From Emticicia aquatica (GTDB lineage: Bacteria > Bacteroidota > Bacteroidia > Cytophagales > Spirosomataceae), in the NCBI RefSeq assembly GCF_923079645.1, contig NZ_CAKLPY010000001.1:1178001-1242000 (forward strand): a DNA stretch of 64,000 nucleotides, written 5' to 3'. Made by a program: the position numbers and the translations under genes. Shown here piece by piece: positions 1 through 8,429 of this stretch (its first letter is position 1; each line of letters opens with the position of its first letter). The notes beneath the pieces are model-generated. The model made no database searches. It was given only the letters and a program-made list of their open reading frames with translations, and was not told the DNA's origin.

Positions 1-110
1 GACTTACAGTTGCGGGGACAGTTCTCGATTAGGGCAAAAAAAATTGCTTTACGAGATTCCCTATTAAGCTAAAAGTATAAATGAAGTTTTAAACCGATAG
101 CACCATAATT
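1..110 (-). promoter_or_regulatory. Cobalamin (B12) riboswitch, 5' part, cut by the left edge
   Basis: Read on the minus strand, this stretch carries hallmarks of the cobalamin riboswitch in the right order: a GGTGC element near 97-101, the AATAGGGAATC core near 58-68, and the CTGTCCCCGCAACTGTAAG box near 4-22. Between the last two lies a hairpin (CTCGTAAAG / CTAATCGAG region). The 3' part and the controlled gene lie beyond position 1. In Bacteroidota such elements usually control B12 uptake receptors or B12 synthesis genes; which one applies here is unknown. The match is from memory of the consensus, not from a covariance search. Confidence 0.88.
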
Positions 111-162
111 CATGACAAATGTATGAAAATACTTTTATAACAAAAAATTATCAGTGGAGGAT

Positions 163-198
163 AAAAAAAACAGCCAAGCAAAAAATGCATTGGCTGTT
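163..198 (-). terminator. Intrinsic terminator of the XRE gene
   Basis: An 8-bp perfect stem (170-177 with 190-197) is followed on the minus strand by eight T residues. It lies about 40 bp past the stop codon of the leftward XRE regulator and separates it from the riboswitch further left. Confidence 0.8.
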
Positions 199-238
199 CT
201 AAATAAATTGAAATGAATCTCAGAAAATTTATAGACAA

Positions 239-664
239 TTAATTCGTCTTAAATTCTTGAATAGTCCCATCGGTAAACACAACCATTATTCTTGCAATGC
301 TTCCGTGATTGAAACTTGACAAAATGGCTGGATTTAGATTTTGTTGTGTTGCATTTAGTTCGGGTGATTTTCTTTCATTCGATTCTCGTGGAGAATACTC
401 AGGTCGTTTAATAGCTGTAACTGTTTGATTATTAACAGTTTGAATAGCATTTTTTACGGCAATATCTTCTTCTTCTAAAAACCAATTGAAGCCTAATTCC
501 GGGTATCTACGGTACATTTTTTGTACAATTTCCAAACTTGGCTTATTTCGGTCGGATAAAATGTGAGAAATGCTCGGACGAGGTACTCCAATCTCATCAG
601 CAAATTTAGTTGAGGTTAAATCTTTTTCACTAATGAAACGTCTTATCTTTTCGTTGAGGTTCAT
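239..664 (-). CDS. XRE-family helix-turn-helix transcriptional regulator
   Basis: A 141-residue protein with an N-terminal lambda-repressor-like helix-turn-helix (about residues 5-60): a segment close to TSTKFADEIGVPRPSISHIL looks like the recognition region, and LSDRNKPSLEIVQKM follows it, as in XRE/Cro proteins of Bacteroidota. The middle is polar and probably unstructured. The C-terminal piece (RIMVVFTDGTIQEF) resembles a short beta hairpin seen at the end of related Bacteroidota regulators. It probably binds DNA as a dimer. Four ATTACA hexamers overlap its own promoter, which fits autoregulation, but this is inference. It stands alone, with its own terminator. Target genes are unknown. 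Confidence 0.85.
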   Translation of the reverse strand: MNLNEKIRRFISEKDLTSTKFADEIGVPRPSISHILSDRNKPSLEIVQKMYRRYPELGFNWFLEEEDIAVKNAIQTVNNQTVTAIKRPEYSPRESNERKSPELNATQQNLNPAILSSFNHGSIARIMVVFTDGTIQEFKTN

Positions 665-667
665 TTG

Positions 668-727
668 ATTACAAGGTTAAATTACAGATGTCAATAGTAA
701 AAAGTAATTACAAATGTATTGATTACA
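668..727 (-). promoter_or_regulatory. Probable XRE promoter with four ATTACA repeats
   Basis: ATTACA occurs at 668-673, 681-686, 707-712 and 722-727 (TGTAAT on the transcribed orientation). A TACATTTG element at 718-711 on the minus strand matches the Bacteroidota -7 consensus TAnnTTTG; no matching -33 box was seen at the usual distance. Two of the hexamers flank or overlap the -7 element, the other two lie in the expected 5' leader. This is what an autoregulatory operator could look like. Confidence 0.4.
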
Positions 728-1023
728 TGGGTAAACTGACTTCTTTACAAAAATAAATAGTTTAACAATGAAAACCAAATACTTTTGTAAATTTATTTTT
801 ATCATTGTAAATAATGCTTATTTGCAAACTATTTACAATTATTAATAGCCTGATTATCAATTATTTATGGGTTAATAAATAGAAAATGTTGAAATAAATA
901 AGCTTTGCCTGTTGTTTTATCTAAAACATATCATTTTGTTCGGATAGATACAGTTTTACTTATTTAAAATGATTTTGAGAGATTTATGGGTGTTTTACAA
1001 TAGTAAATATTTTTCCTAAAAAC

Positions 1024-1054
1024 TTGCATAATTAAATTGGTATTGTTATTTTTG
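1024..1054 (+). promoter_or_regulatory. Candidate Bacteroidota-type promoter
   Basis: TTG at 1024-1026 and TATTTTTG at 1047-1054 (TAnnTTTG) are separated by 20 bp, the usual spacing for the primary sigma factor of this phylum. Transcription would start near 1061 and run toward the terminator at 1211-1247. Confidence 0.5.
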
Positions 1055-1081
1055 TAAACAAAAGAATAATTCAGAATAATA

Positions 1082-1130
1082 GTGCTTTCCATTTTATAAG
1101 AAAAAATCAGACTCACGTGCTTTCCATTTT
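1082..1130 (+). repeat. Two direct copies of GTGCTTTCCATTTT
   Basis: Identical 14-bp copies at 1082-1095 and 1117-1130, 35 bp apart start to start, inside the candidate small RNA. They could be a protein site, an antisense target-recognition sequence used twice, or a chance duplication. Confidence 0.6.
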
Positions 1131-1210
1131 TTGTATGGATTTTAAGAAAATTTTAAGTAAAGGTTTACATTGGAGGTAATAAAACCTCAATTTGGGATTC
1201 AATCGTCTTA

Positions 1211-1247
1211 AACTCTAATCTTTCTAAGGTTGGAGTTTTTTGTTTTT
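1211..1247 (+). terminator. Orphan intrinsic terminator
   Basis: A 10-bp stem with two G-T pairs (1211-1220 with 1228-1237), a 7-nt loop and a run of T residues through 1247. No coding sequence precedes it on this strand, so it must end a non-coding transcript or act as an attenuator. Confidence 0.65.
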
Positions 1248-1482
1248 AGAAGCTTTTAGCCATAACTGATATTGGTTTTCTACAAATTGTCTTCTAATTT
1301 TGGAGATTTACTGATACTTGAGAATTGATTTTATTTAGTGATTTATCTTAAAAAATAAAATATTTGATTCTCATTATAAAAAACATATTCGCAAATCGAC
1401 TATTTCAGAAGTTGTTTTTTATCACATTCGCAATAATTATTTTAAAATAACCTTCGCATCCGCAAAAAAAAGATACAAAGTA

Positions 1483-2778
1483 ATGAAGAATAAAGAATTT
1501 ATCCTCAAGGAACAATGGCAAATTACGAAACATCTAGTTAGATGGCTATTGCTAGTATTGCCGGTAGCAGTTATAACTGGCTTGCTGGTTGCTTTATTTC
1601 TGTGGACACTAGACCTTGCTACTGAAATAAGATGGCAATTTTCTTGGATAATATTTTTGCTTCCATTGGCAGGTGTATTCATTACTGTCCTTTATAAATA
1701 TTTTGGTAAAGGAACTGAACTGGGTAATAATTTAATAATCGACCAAATTCATTTGAATGACAATAATGGTGTTCCTTTAAGGATGACTCCATTAATTATA
1801 TTTACAACGGTAGTAACACACCTATTTGGTGGTTCTGCTGGTAGAGAAGGAACAGCAGTGCAGGTTGGAGGTAGTATTTCAGCATTCTTTAGCAAGGTAT
1901 TTAATTTGAATCAAGAAGATAATACTTTTATTTTAATGACAGGAATTGCTGCAGGATTTGGAGCTGTTTTTGGAACACCTGTCTCAGGTGCTATTTTTGC
2001 ACTTGAAGTGTTGGCTATCGGTAGGATGAAATATAATGCATTGTTACCTTGCCTTATGGCTAGTATTATTGCCGATGTTACTTGTAGTTTGTGCGGTATT
2101 GAGCATACAAAATACCATATTGATTCTGTAACAACTATTACTACGATTCTTCCAAATATAGATATTGATGTTAAGTTGATGTTTACAGTTGCTAGTGCAG
2201 GAGTTTTGTTTGGATTAATTTCAATTCTTTTTGTTCAATTATCAGATTTTATTAAGAAAACGGCTACTCTATATTTAAAAAATAAATTGATAATTGCTCT
2301 GACTGGAGGCATATTAGTAATATCAATAAGTTATTTATTGGGAACACTTGATTATCTGGGTATAGGTGTAAAATCTATCAATACGGATGGTATAAGTATA
2401 GTTTCGGCTTTTAAACAAGGCGGAGTTAATTATTTTAGTTGGTTTTGGAAGTTATTATTAACGGTTATAACACTAAGTATGGGCTATAAAGGAGGAGAAG
2501 TTACTCCTTTATTTTTTATCGGTGCTGCATTTGGAAATACATTTGCTAGTATTTGTGGAGGACCAATTGATTTATTTGCAGGGTTAGGTTTCATAGCTGT
2601 ATTTGCTGCTGCAACAAACACACCCATTGCTAGTTTTATTATGGGTATAGAATTATTTGGGTCTGAATATATGCCCTATTACGCAATTGCGTGCTTCGTA
2701 GCGTATTATTTTAGTGGTCATAAGGGTATTTATCATTCGCAAAAAATTGCGGTCTCAAAAGCGAATATTTTAAAATAG
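1483..2778 (+). CDS. CLC-family anion transporter, CLC-F (fluoride/proton antiporter)-like
   Basis: A 431-residue integral membrane protein with about ten hydrophobic segments and no C-terminal CBS domains. The CLC signatures are altered in the way known for the fluoride branch: the usual GREGP is GREGT (residues 120-124, gating glutamate 122), and the usual GSGIP serine motif is replaced by a GNNLIID segment (81-87). The late GxFxP-like motif is GGEVTP (about 336-341). By family knowledge such proteins export fluoride in exchange for protons; chloride transport cannot be excluded. It is a single gene with a long leader and shares a bidirectional terminator with dapD. Confidence 0.85.
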   Translation: MKNKEFILKEQWQITKHLVRWLLLVLPVAVITGLLVALFLWTLDLATEIRWQFSWIIFLLPLAGVFITVLYKYFGKGTELGNNLIIDQIHLNDNNGVPLRMTPLIIFTTVVTHLFGGSAGREGTAVQVGGSISAFFSKVFNLNQEDNTFILMTGIAAGFGAVFGTPVSGAIFALEVLAIGRMKYNALLPCLMASIIADVTCSLCGIEHTKYHIDSVTTITTILPNIDIDVKLMFTVASAGVLFGLISILFVQLSDFIKKTATLYLKNKLIIALTGGILVISISYLLGTLDYLGIGVKSINTDGISIVSAFKQGGVNYFSWFWKLLLTVITLSMGYKGGEVTPLFFIGAAFGNTFASICGGPIDLFAGLGFIAVFAAATNTPIASFIMGIELFGSEYMPYYAIACFVAYYFSGHKGIYHSQKIAVSKANILK

Positions 2779-2834
2779 AATATTGTGGAGGATAAATGAT
2801 AAAAATACCTGTGAAGTTGAGGATAATATCCCAA

Positions 2835-2872
2835 AAAAGCCCTTATAAATATTAGTTTATAAAGGCTTTTTT
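2835..2872. terminator. Bidirectional terminator between the CLC gene and dapD
   Basis: Stem of 15 bp with one mismatch (2835-2849 with 2856-2870), A-rich on the left and T-rich on the right, so it can serve both converging genes. Confidence 0.8.
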
Positions 2873-2888
2873 TAGAATTTACGTATAT

Positions 2889-3698
2889 TTAGACTGAAAC
2901 ATTATTGTCTCTTAAAGCTTCATTCAACGATGTTTTTAAATCTGTACTTGCTTTTCTTTGTCCTATGATTAATGCACAAGGTACTGCAAATTCTCCTGCA
3001 GGGTATTTTTTAGGTAGCATACCTGGAATAACAACTGAATTTTCTGGAACATAACCAATGTACTCAGTTCCAGTATTTACATCAATTATTTTAGAACTTC
3101 CTGTAATTGTAACTCCAGCACCTAAAACAGCCCTTTTTCCAACCCTAGCCCCTTCAACAACAATACAACGAGATCCTATAAATACTCCATCTTCAATAAT
3201 TACTGGTGATGCTTGTAATGGTTCTAAAACTCCACCAATACCAACTCCACCACTTAGATGAACATCCTTACCAATTTGAGCACAACTTCCAACAGTAGCC
3301 CAAGTATCAACCATTGTTCCGCTATCAACATAAGCCCCAATATTTACATAGGAAGGCATCATAATTACACCTTTTGCCAAATAAGCACCATATCTCGCAA
3401 CAGCTGGTGGTACAACTCTTACACCAAGAGTTTCATAACCAGTTTTAAGTTTCATTTTATCATGATACTCAAAGATACCTACTTCTTGAATCTTCATTTG
3501 TTGAATCGGGAAATAAAGTATAATAGCTTTTTTTACCCATTCATTAGTAATCCAATTTCCATCATTAGTAGGTTCTGCTGCTCTTAGCAAACCTTTATCA
3601 ACCAAATCAATAATATCTCTTATAGCTGCTTGAGTATTTTGTTCGTTTAAAAGCTCACGGTTAATCCATGCTTCTTCAATTACAGTCCTTTGATTCAT
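2889..3698 (-). CDS. dapD: 2,3,4,5-tetrahydropyridine-2,6-dicarboxylate N-succinyltransferase
   Basis: 269 residues, close to the usual 270-275 of DapD. The enzyme transfers succinyl from succinyl-CoA to tetrahydrodipicolinate in the succinylase branch of diaminopimelate/lysine synthesis. The N-terminal part is helical; from about residue 100 there are hexapeptide repeats of a left-handed beta helix (for example GAYVDSGTMVDTWATVGSCA, GGVGIGGVLEPLQASPVIIE). The HLSGGVGIGGVLEP stretch is characteristic of the family. It is a trimeric cytoplasmic enzyme by family knowledge. The gene stands alone here, with a 450-bp intergenic stretch upstream. No recognisable promoter was found. Confidence 0.96.
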   Translation of the reverse strand: MNQRTVIEEAWINRELLNEQNTQAAIRDIIDLVDKGLLRAAEPTNDGNWITNEWVKKAIILYFPIQQMKIQEVGIFEYHDKMKLKTGYETLGVRVVPPAVARYGAYLAKGVIMMPSYVNIGAYVDSGTMVDTWATVGSCAQIGKDVHLSGGVGIGGVLEPLQASPVIIEDGVFIGSRCIVVEGARVGKRAVLGAGVTITGSSKIIDVNTGTEYIGYVPENSVVIPGMLPKKYPAGEFAVPCALIIGQRKASTDLKTSLNEALRDNNVSV

Positions 3699-4148
3699 AG
3701 TAATAATTTAATGTAATTTTTTAGTTTAATAAAAATTTGTAAAATGCTTATAGTTAGTAGTTTAATATAAAAATTTAAGACTATTTTAAGGTGATTTTTA
3801 CTTTTAACTACCCTACTTCTATATGTGAATATTTGTAATAACTTACTTTCACTATAGAAAACATTTATTTTAACAAAGTTACAACTAGTATACTTATTAT
3901 CAAATAGTATGAAAGGATTATTAACTATCATTTACTAAGAGTACATTTATATATAAAAACTCATATTTACAATACTAATAATTTTAGTTATAATTACTAA
4001 TTTACCTAACTGGTTTTAGTTGGTTTTACTAAAATATTTAGTTATTATATTCATGGTTTTTTGAATTTAGCAATACAAAACAATATTTTATTTATTATCG
4101 AAAATTTATTAACTTGCATCGTATTACTTAAACCAAAATTTTACTTAA
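3699..4148. other. 450-bp divergent intergenic stretch between dapD and gap
   Basis: Very AT-rich, with only short, unconvincing frames. It must contain promoters for both divergent genes, but no TTTG-(19-21)-TAnnTTTG arrangement was found on either strand. A near-tandem repeat of GGTTTTA occurs around 4013-4028. Nothing else was recognised. Confidence 0.6.
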
Positions 4149-5162
4149 ATGTCAAAAGTTAAAGTAGCTATTAATGGATTCGGACGTATTGGCAAATTAG
4201 CCTACCGTCAAATTTATAACATGGAAGGAATTGATGTTGTTGCAATAAACGACTTAACAAGCCCTTCTACACTTGCACATCTATTAAAATATGACAGTGC
4301 ACAAGGCCGATTTAACGCTACAGTTACATCAACTGAAAATAGTATTATTGTAAATGGTGATGAAATAAGAATTTATGCTCAAAAAAATCCTGCTGATATT
4401 CCTTGGGGCGAGCATGATGTAGATGTTGTTTTAGAATGTACAGGTTTTTTCACTGATAAGGATAAAGCTGCTGCACATTTGACTGCTGGTGCTAAAAGAG
4501 TAATTATTAGTGCACCAGCAACAGGAGATTTAAAAACTATCGTTTTTAATGTTAACCATAGCATTTTAGATGGTAGCGAAACAATTATTAGTTGTGCAAG
4601 TTGTACGACTAACTGCTTAGCTCCAATGGCAAAAGTATTGAATGACAATTTTACTATTTTAGCAGGTAGTATGACAACTGTACATGCTTATACGAATGAC
4701 CAAAACACTTTAGATGCACCTCATGCAAAAGGTGATTTAAGAAGAGCTAGAGCAGCAGCAGCTAACATTATTCCAAATAGTACAGGTGCTGCGAAAGCAA
4801 TCGGCCTAGTTTTACCCGAATTAAAAGGTAAATTAGATGGTGGAGCTCAGAGAGTACCAACAATTACAGGCAGTTTGACCGAATTAACATCAATCCTTGA
4901 CAAAAAAGTTACTTTGGATGAAGTTAATGAAGCAATGAAAGCAGCAAGTAATGAAAGCTTTGGCTACAACACTGATGAAATAGTTAGTAGTGATATTATT
5001 GGAACAACTTTTGGTAGTTTATTTGACGCTACTCAAACTAAAGTTGTAACTGTTGGAGACAAACAATTAGTAAAAACTGTTAGTTGGTATGATAATGAAA
5101 TGAGTTATGTAAGCCAATTAGTAAGAACAGTTAAATACTTTGCTACATTGATTTCAAAATAA
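4149..5162 (+). CDS. gap: Glyceraldehyde-3-phosphate dehydrogenase, type I
   Basis: 337 residues, the normal length. The N-terminal Rossmann signature is INGFGRIGK (8-16), and the catalytic motif [12 protein letters not shown] places the active cysteine at residue 152, followed by the [10 protein letters not shown] and [19 protein letters not shown] substrate-phosphate segments. It oxidises glyceraldehyde 3-phosphate with NAD(P)+ and phosphate in glycolysis. Complete and single-gene, with a perfect 17-bp stem terminator just after the stop. Which cofactor it prefers cannot be read safely. Confidence 0.97.
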   Translation: MSKVKVAINGFGRIGKLAYRQIYNMEGIDVVAINDLTSPSTLAHLLKYDSAQGRFNATVTSTENSIIVNGDEIRIYAQKNPADIPWGEHDVDVVLECTGFFTDKDKAAAHLTAGAKRVIISAPATGDLKTIVFNVNHSILDGSETIISCASCTTNCLAPMAKVLNDNFTILAGSMTTVHAYTNDQNTLDAPHAKGDLRRARAAAANIIPNSTGAAKAIGLVLPELKGKLDGGAQRVPTITGSLTELTSILDKKVTLDEVNEAMKAASNESFGYNTDEIVSSDIIGTTFGSLFDATQTKVVTVGDKQLVKTVSWYDNEMSYVSQLVRTVKYFATLISK

Positions 5163-5165
5163 TTC

Positions 5166-5204
5166 AATATTAATAAAGGGGCTATATGCCCCTTTATTAA
5201 TATT
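5166..5204. terminator. Bidirectional terminator between gap and trmB
   Basis: Perfect 17-bp inverted repeat (5166-5182 with 5188-5204) with a 5-nt loop and GGGGC at the loop end. It touches the stop codon of the leftward gene. Confidence 0.85.
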
Positions 5205-5862
5205 ATTTAATATTTTTTGCTGCCAAATAGTTTATTTTATATCCTTTTGAAACAAATAATTTCTCATAATGTGTTTCAATTCCGTAATGTTCATTTAACA
5301 TTGGTGAGTTATATAAATCGTTAGTTTCTCTTAAAATATTATATCCTGAACTTGCAATTGATTCGAGAGAATATTCAAATAAATCGAAATTATCGGTTTT
5401 AAACAAAAAATCTCCATCATTTTTTAATATTTTTTTATATAATTCTAAGTATCTGCTATTTGTAAGTCTTTTTCGCTCTTCTTTATCCCTTGGTTGGGGA
5501 TCTGGGTGAATTAACCAAATCTCGTCAATCTCATTTTCTACGAAAAATTCTTCAAGAAACACCATAGGTGTACGTAAAAAAGCTACATTATTTAATGCTA
5601 AGTCATTAGCCCTTTTACTTCCACGTGCAATCCTATCTCCTTTAATATCTATACCAATAAAATTTTTATCAGGGAAAATTTGTGCTAAACCAACCGTATA
5701 TTCACCTTTACCACACGCTAACTCTAATACTATTGGATTAGAATTTTCAAAATATTTTTCTCTCCATTTGCCTTTTATTGATGTATAAATTTCTTTTCCT
5801 CTTTCAATCACATTACTTGATTGAGCATTGTATTCAAATCTAGGTAATTTTCTTCTTGCCAC
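5203..5862 (-). CDS. trmB: tRNA (guanine-N7-)-methyltransferase
   Basis: 219 residues. It methylates G46 in the variable loop of tRNAs with SAM. The SAM-binding motif I is VLELACGKGEYT (about 45-56), motif II is FIGIDIKGDRIARG, and the TrmB signature follows as IHPDPQPRDKEERKRLTN, a variant of the more common PDPWPKKRHHKRR. Length and layout fit the bacterial monomeric or dimeric family. The start chosen is the first in-frame ATG and gives the basic N-terminus expected. It is separated from folC by about 100 bp. Confidence 0.94.
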   Translation of the reverse strand: MARRKLPRFEYNAQSSNVIERGKEIYTSIKGKWREKYFENSNPIVLELACGKGEYTVGLAQIFPDKNFIGIDIKGDRIARGSKRANDLALNNVAFLRTPMVFLEEFFVENEIDEIWLIHPDPQPRDKEERKRLTNSRYLELYKKILKNDGDFLFKTDNFDLFEYSLESIASSGYNILRETNDLYNSPMLNEHYGIETHYEKLFVSKGYKINYLAAKNIK

Positions 5863-5967
5863 TCTCCTATTTAGTTTATAAGTAATTGATTATCAAATAT
5901 TTAAGAAAATACAAATTATTCTTTTTGTATTTATTATATTATTAAAAAGTATTATTCAATTAAAAAG

Positions 5968-7281
5968 TTAAATATCATTTAACTCTGCAACTATATATGT
6001 GCTACCTCCAATATAAATAAAATCATCTTTTTTTGCTAAATTTTTCACAAATTTCAAGGCTTCATTCACGCTGACAATTGAGTATCCTGACATAGATATA
6101 GACTCAGCAATTTCTAGCAATTTCTCAGAAGGCAAAGATCTGGGGGTATTTGCCTGTGTAAAACAATAAATACCATCTTTTGGAAACAAATTCAACAAAT
6201 CATCAACATTTTTGTCTTTTACAAACCCTAAAATAAAAAATTTTTGCCTCACATTTAATTTTTCAATTTGTTCCAAAACTATTTTAAGTCCATGCTCGTT
6301 ATGACCAGTATCACAAATTGTTAATGGATCCTTATCCAGTACTTGCCATCTACCCTTTAAGGAAGTTAGTTCAACTACATTTGAAATTCCATTTTTAATA
6401 GCATCGTCAGAAATATCAAATCTTAGATTATTCAAGCATTCAACAACTTGAAGTACACCAGTCAGATTTTTCACTTGGTAAGTTCCAAATAATTGTGGTT
6501 CAAGATTTTCAATATAAATATTGAATTCATTAGATAACTTATTGAGTTTGTAAACATCAACTTGCAAAAATATATTATTTGAATTATTTGGAACAACTCT
6601 GTATTTATCAGATGCAAAAAATATTTCAGAATTCATTTCTGTTGCTTTTGAAATAAAAACACCTTCTGTTTCAGAATTTCTTTCAGAAATTACGATTGGA
6701 ACATTTTGTTTAATAATACCTGCTTTTTCAAGAGCAATTTTAGGCAATGTATCACCAAGAATATTTACATGATCAAAACCAATATTTGTAATTACACTTA
6801 ATATAGGTGTTATAATATTTGTTGAATCTAATCTACCACCAAGACCAACCTCAATAACAGCAATATCAACGTTTTCTCTTGCAAAAAAATCAAATGCAAT
6901 TCCAACACTTAATTCAAAAAAAGATGGTTTTAGATGTTCTATGAAAGCTTTATGTTTGTTAATGAAAGAAACTATATTCGCTTTTTCAATTGATACACCA
7001 TTTATTCGGAATCTTTCAACAAAGTCTTTTAAATGTGGCGAAGTATAAAGACCTGTTTTATACCCTGCACTTTGCAAAATTGCAGCTATAAAATGTGAAG
7101 TGCTTCCTTTTCCATTAGTACCAGCAATATGAATACTCCTAAATTTTAAATGAGGATTTCCTAAATATTCGGAAATTTTGAGAATATTAGATAAATCAGC
7201 TTTAAAAGCTATTTCACCTTGTCTATGAAAAACAGGTAGTAATGAATATAAGTAATCTATTGTTTCGTCGTAAGTCATCAA
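5968..7281 (-). CDS. folC: Bifunctional folylpolyglutamate synthase/dihydrofolate synthase
   Basis: 437 residues, a Mur-ligase-family enzyme. It joins L-glutamate to dihydropteroate and adds further glutamates to folates. The ATP-binding loop is IAGTNGKGST (52-61), followed by the GLYTSPHL and VEVGLGGRLDSTN signatures of FolC; a late DTGHNEHG segment belongs to the C-terminal Mur-ligase domain. The second of two adjacent start methionines is equally possible. It lies downstream of the TonB-like gene in the same direction, but a strong terminator at 7340-7377 separates the two. No promoter consensus was identified in the remaining 60 bp. Confidence 0.95.
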   Translation of the reverse strand: MMTYDETIDYLYSLLPVFHRQGEIAFKADLSNILKISEYLGNPHLKFRSIHIAGTNGKGSTSHFIAAILQSAGYKTGLYTSPHLKDFVERFRINGVSIEKANIVSFINKHKAFIEHLKPSFFELSVGIAFDFFARENVDIAVIEVGLGGRLDSTNIITPILSVITNIGFDHVNILGDTLPKIALEKAGIIKQNVPIVISERNSETEGVFISKATEMNSEIFFASDKYRVVPNNSNNIFLQVDVYKLNKLSNEFNIYIENLEPQLFGTYQVKNLTGVLQVVECLNNLRFDISDDAIKNGISNVVELTSLKGRWQVLDKDPLTICDTGHNEHGLKIVLEQIEKLNVRQKFFILGFVKDKNVDDLLNLFPKDGIYCFTQANTPRSLPSEKLLEIAESISMSGYSIVSVNEALKFVKNLAKKDDFIYIGGSTYIVAELNDI

Positions 7282-7339
7282 ATTAAAACTAATTTACAAA
7301 GCTAAGAAGATACTCTCAAATCAAAAAAGATAAACTCAA

Positions 7340-7377
7340 TAAAAAAGAGGTCGAATTAAAATTCGACCTCTTTTTTT
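7340..7377 (-). terminator. Terminator of the TonB-like gene
   Basis: Perfect 10-bp stem (7347-7356 with 7361-7370), A run on one side and T run on the other, so it could work in both directions. It ends the leftward tonB-like transcript. Confidence 0.82.
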
Positions 7378-7391
7378 AAATCAATAAACAA

Positions 7392-8396
7392 CTAATTACC
7401 TGATTGAATATTAATTGTAATTGTACCAGTAGCTCTCGGAGGCGGATTTCCTTCTGGAGAAAGAACTGAACTTAAGCGTTGTTGAATATAATTCTTATAA
7501 AAATTTTGTACAGACGGACTTACAGTTGACGAAAAAACACTTATTCCTACAACATCACCAGAATCATCAACTGTAACTTTAAAGACAATTTTACCTGTTT
7601 CTGAAGAACCATCATCAGGTAAAGACAACTTTTTCTTATTCCAGCCATTTAATCCTCCAATTAAGGCCCCACTGCTACTATTCCCTTTTCCAGGTTTTCC
7701 CATCATACTTTTACCATCTAGAGTCCCCCTTGAGTCGCCTTTATCTCCAATTTCACCTTTATTTCCATCTCCATTATTATTTCCGCCTATACCATCTTTG
7801 GTTCCAATTGTTCCATTTGAAGAACTGTTTGATTTTGCTCCATTACCTGAACCATTTCCACTTTTCTTCATAATTGAACCTTCTTCGATATTTCTCTTTA
7901 CTGGTTCAGGTTTTGATATCTCAGGTTTTGGAGTTGTAACCTTCGGTTTAGTCTCAACTGGAGTCGGTTTGATTGTTGGTTTAGTTTCAGTTTTTTTAAT
8001 AGGTTTTATATTCTCTTTTTCAGAAAAAGGGCTTTCTTCATTAGAAGTGATGACTGGTTTTGAAGGTGCTTCTTTAACCTTTACGACCTTTTCAATTGGT
8101 GGTGTTGTAACTACTGGACTTGTCTTTAATGGTTTAGCATCATCATCACTTTTTTCAGAAGGCTTTACATCATAATTATTTGGCGAATTATTTGCTTTAT
8201 TGGTAGTTTGGATATCACCAACACCAATTAAATCAACTCCATAATTTAGTTCAACACCATCAATTTCTTCTGGTGGAGCATATGCTAATTTTAAAAAAAA
8301 TAAAATCCCAAGAAACAGTCCATAAATAACAATACTCAATAAAAAGGCTGTTGTTTGATTTTGCTTATTTTCGTTTTCAATTGAAGCCGATTGCAT
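7392..8396 (-). CDS. TonB-like energy transducer
   Basis: 334 residues from the chosen start at 8396; an upstream ATG at 8426 would add ten residues but lies almost against the preceding terminator. A short cytoplasmic N-terminus is followed by one membrane helix (AFLLSIVIYGLFLGILFFLKL), a long Lys/Pro/Thr-rich and then Gly/Asn/Ser-rich periplasmic spacer, and a C-terminal beta domain (GKIVFKVTVDDSGDVVGISV) typical of TonB. It should pass ion-gradient energy to outer-membrane receptors or a related envelope machine. In many Bacteroidota such a gene follows exbB/exbD; here it instead follows an HU/SPOR and an outer-membrane barrel gene. The low-complexity spacer creates a false frame on the other strand. 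Confidence 0.85.
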   Translation of the reverse strand: MQSASIENENKQNQTTAFLLSIVIYGLFLGILFFLKLAYAPPEEIDGVELNYGVDLIGVGDIQTTNKANNSPNNYDVKPSEKSDDDAKPLKTSPVVTTPPIEKVVKVKEAPSKPVITSNEESPFSEKENIKPIKKTETKPTIKPTPVETKPKVTTPKPEISKPEPVKRNIEEGSIMKKSGNGSGNGAKSNSSSNGTIGTKDGIGGNNNGDGNKGEIGDKGDSRGTLDGKSMMGKPGKGNSSSGALIGGLNGWNKKKLSLPDDGSSETGKIVFKVTVDDSGDVVGISVFSSTVSPSVQNFYKNYIQQRLSSVLSPEGNPPPRATGTITINIQSGN

Positions 8397-8429
8397 AGAA
8401 AATGATTTTGTGATGAAAAATAACAATTA

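Larger units (their letters stand above)
1061..1247 (+). ncRNA. Candidate small RNA or attenuated leader (about 185 nt)
   Basis: Bounded by the promoter at 1024-1054 and the terminator at 1211-1247. It contains two copies of a 14-bp sequence (1082-1095 and 1117-1130) and a small GAGGT/ACCTC hairpin (1173-1177 with 1184-1188). No open frame of note lies inside. It could be an independent small RNA, or a leader for the CLC gene whose start lies 236 bp past the terminator. No known family was recognised. Confidence 0.35.
665..1482. other. 818-bp gene-free stretch
   Basis: No convincing coding frame is present on either strand. The left end holds the XRE promoter region. The middle holds a well-spaced promoter (1024-1054) and an intrinsic terminator (1211-1247) with nothing coding between them. 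From about 1250 to 1482 the sequence is AT-rich leader to the CLC gene, with no recognised riboswitch. The fluoride riboswitch consensus was looked for, because the next gene resembles CLC-F transporters, and was not found. Confidence 0.7.

Noticed and set aside
1140..1482. Fluoride riboswitch upstream of the CLC-F-like gene
   Set aside because: The conserved GATGG and CTGATGAC-CCTAC segments of the known motif were not found.
3695..3931. A 78-codon leftward frame upstream of dapD
   Set aside because: Very AT-rich composition, Ile/Lys/Leu-rich product without domain features; it overlaps the dapD start region.
7798..8175. A 125-codon rightward frame opposite the TonB-like gene
   Set aside because: It is the shadow of the low-complexity Pro/Lys/Gly/Asn-rich spacer of the TonB-like protein on the other strand.
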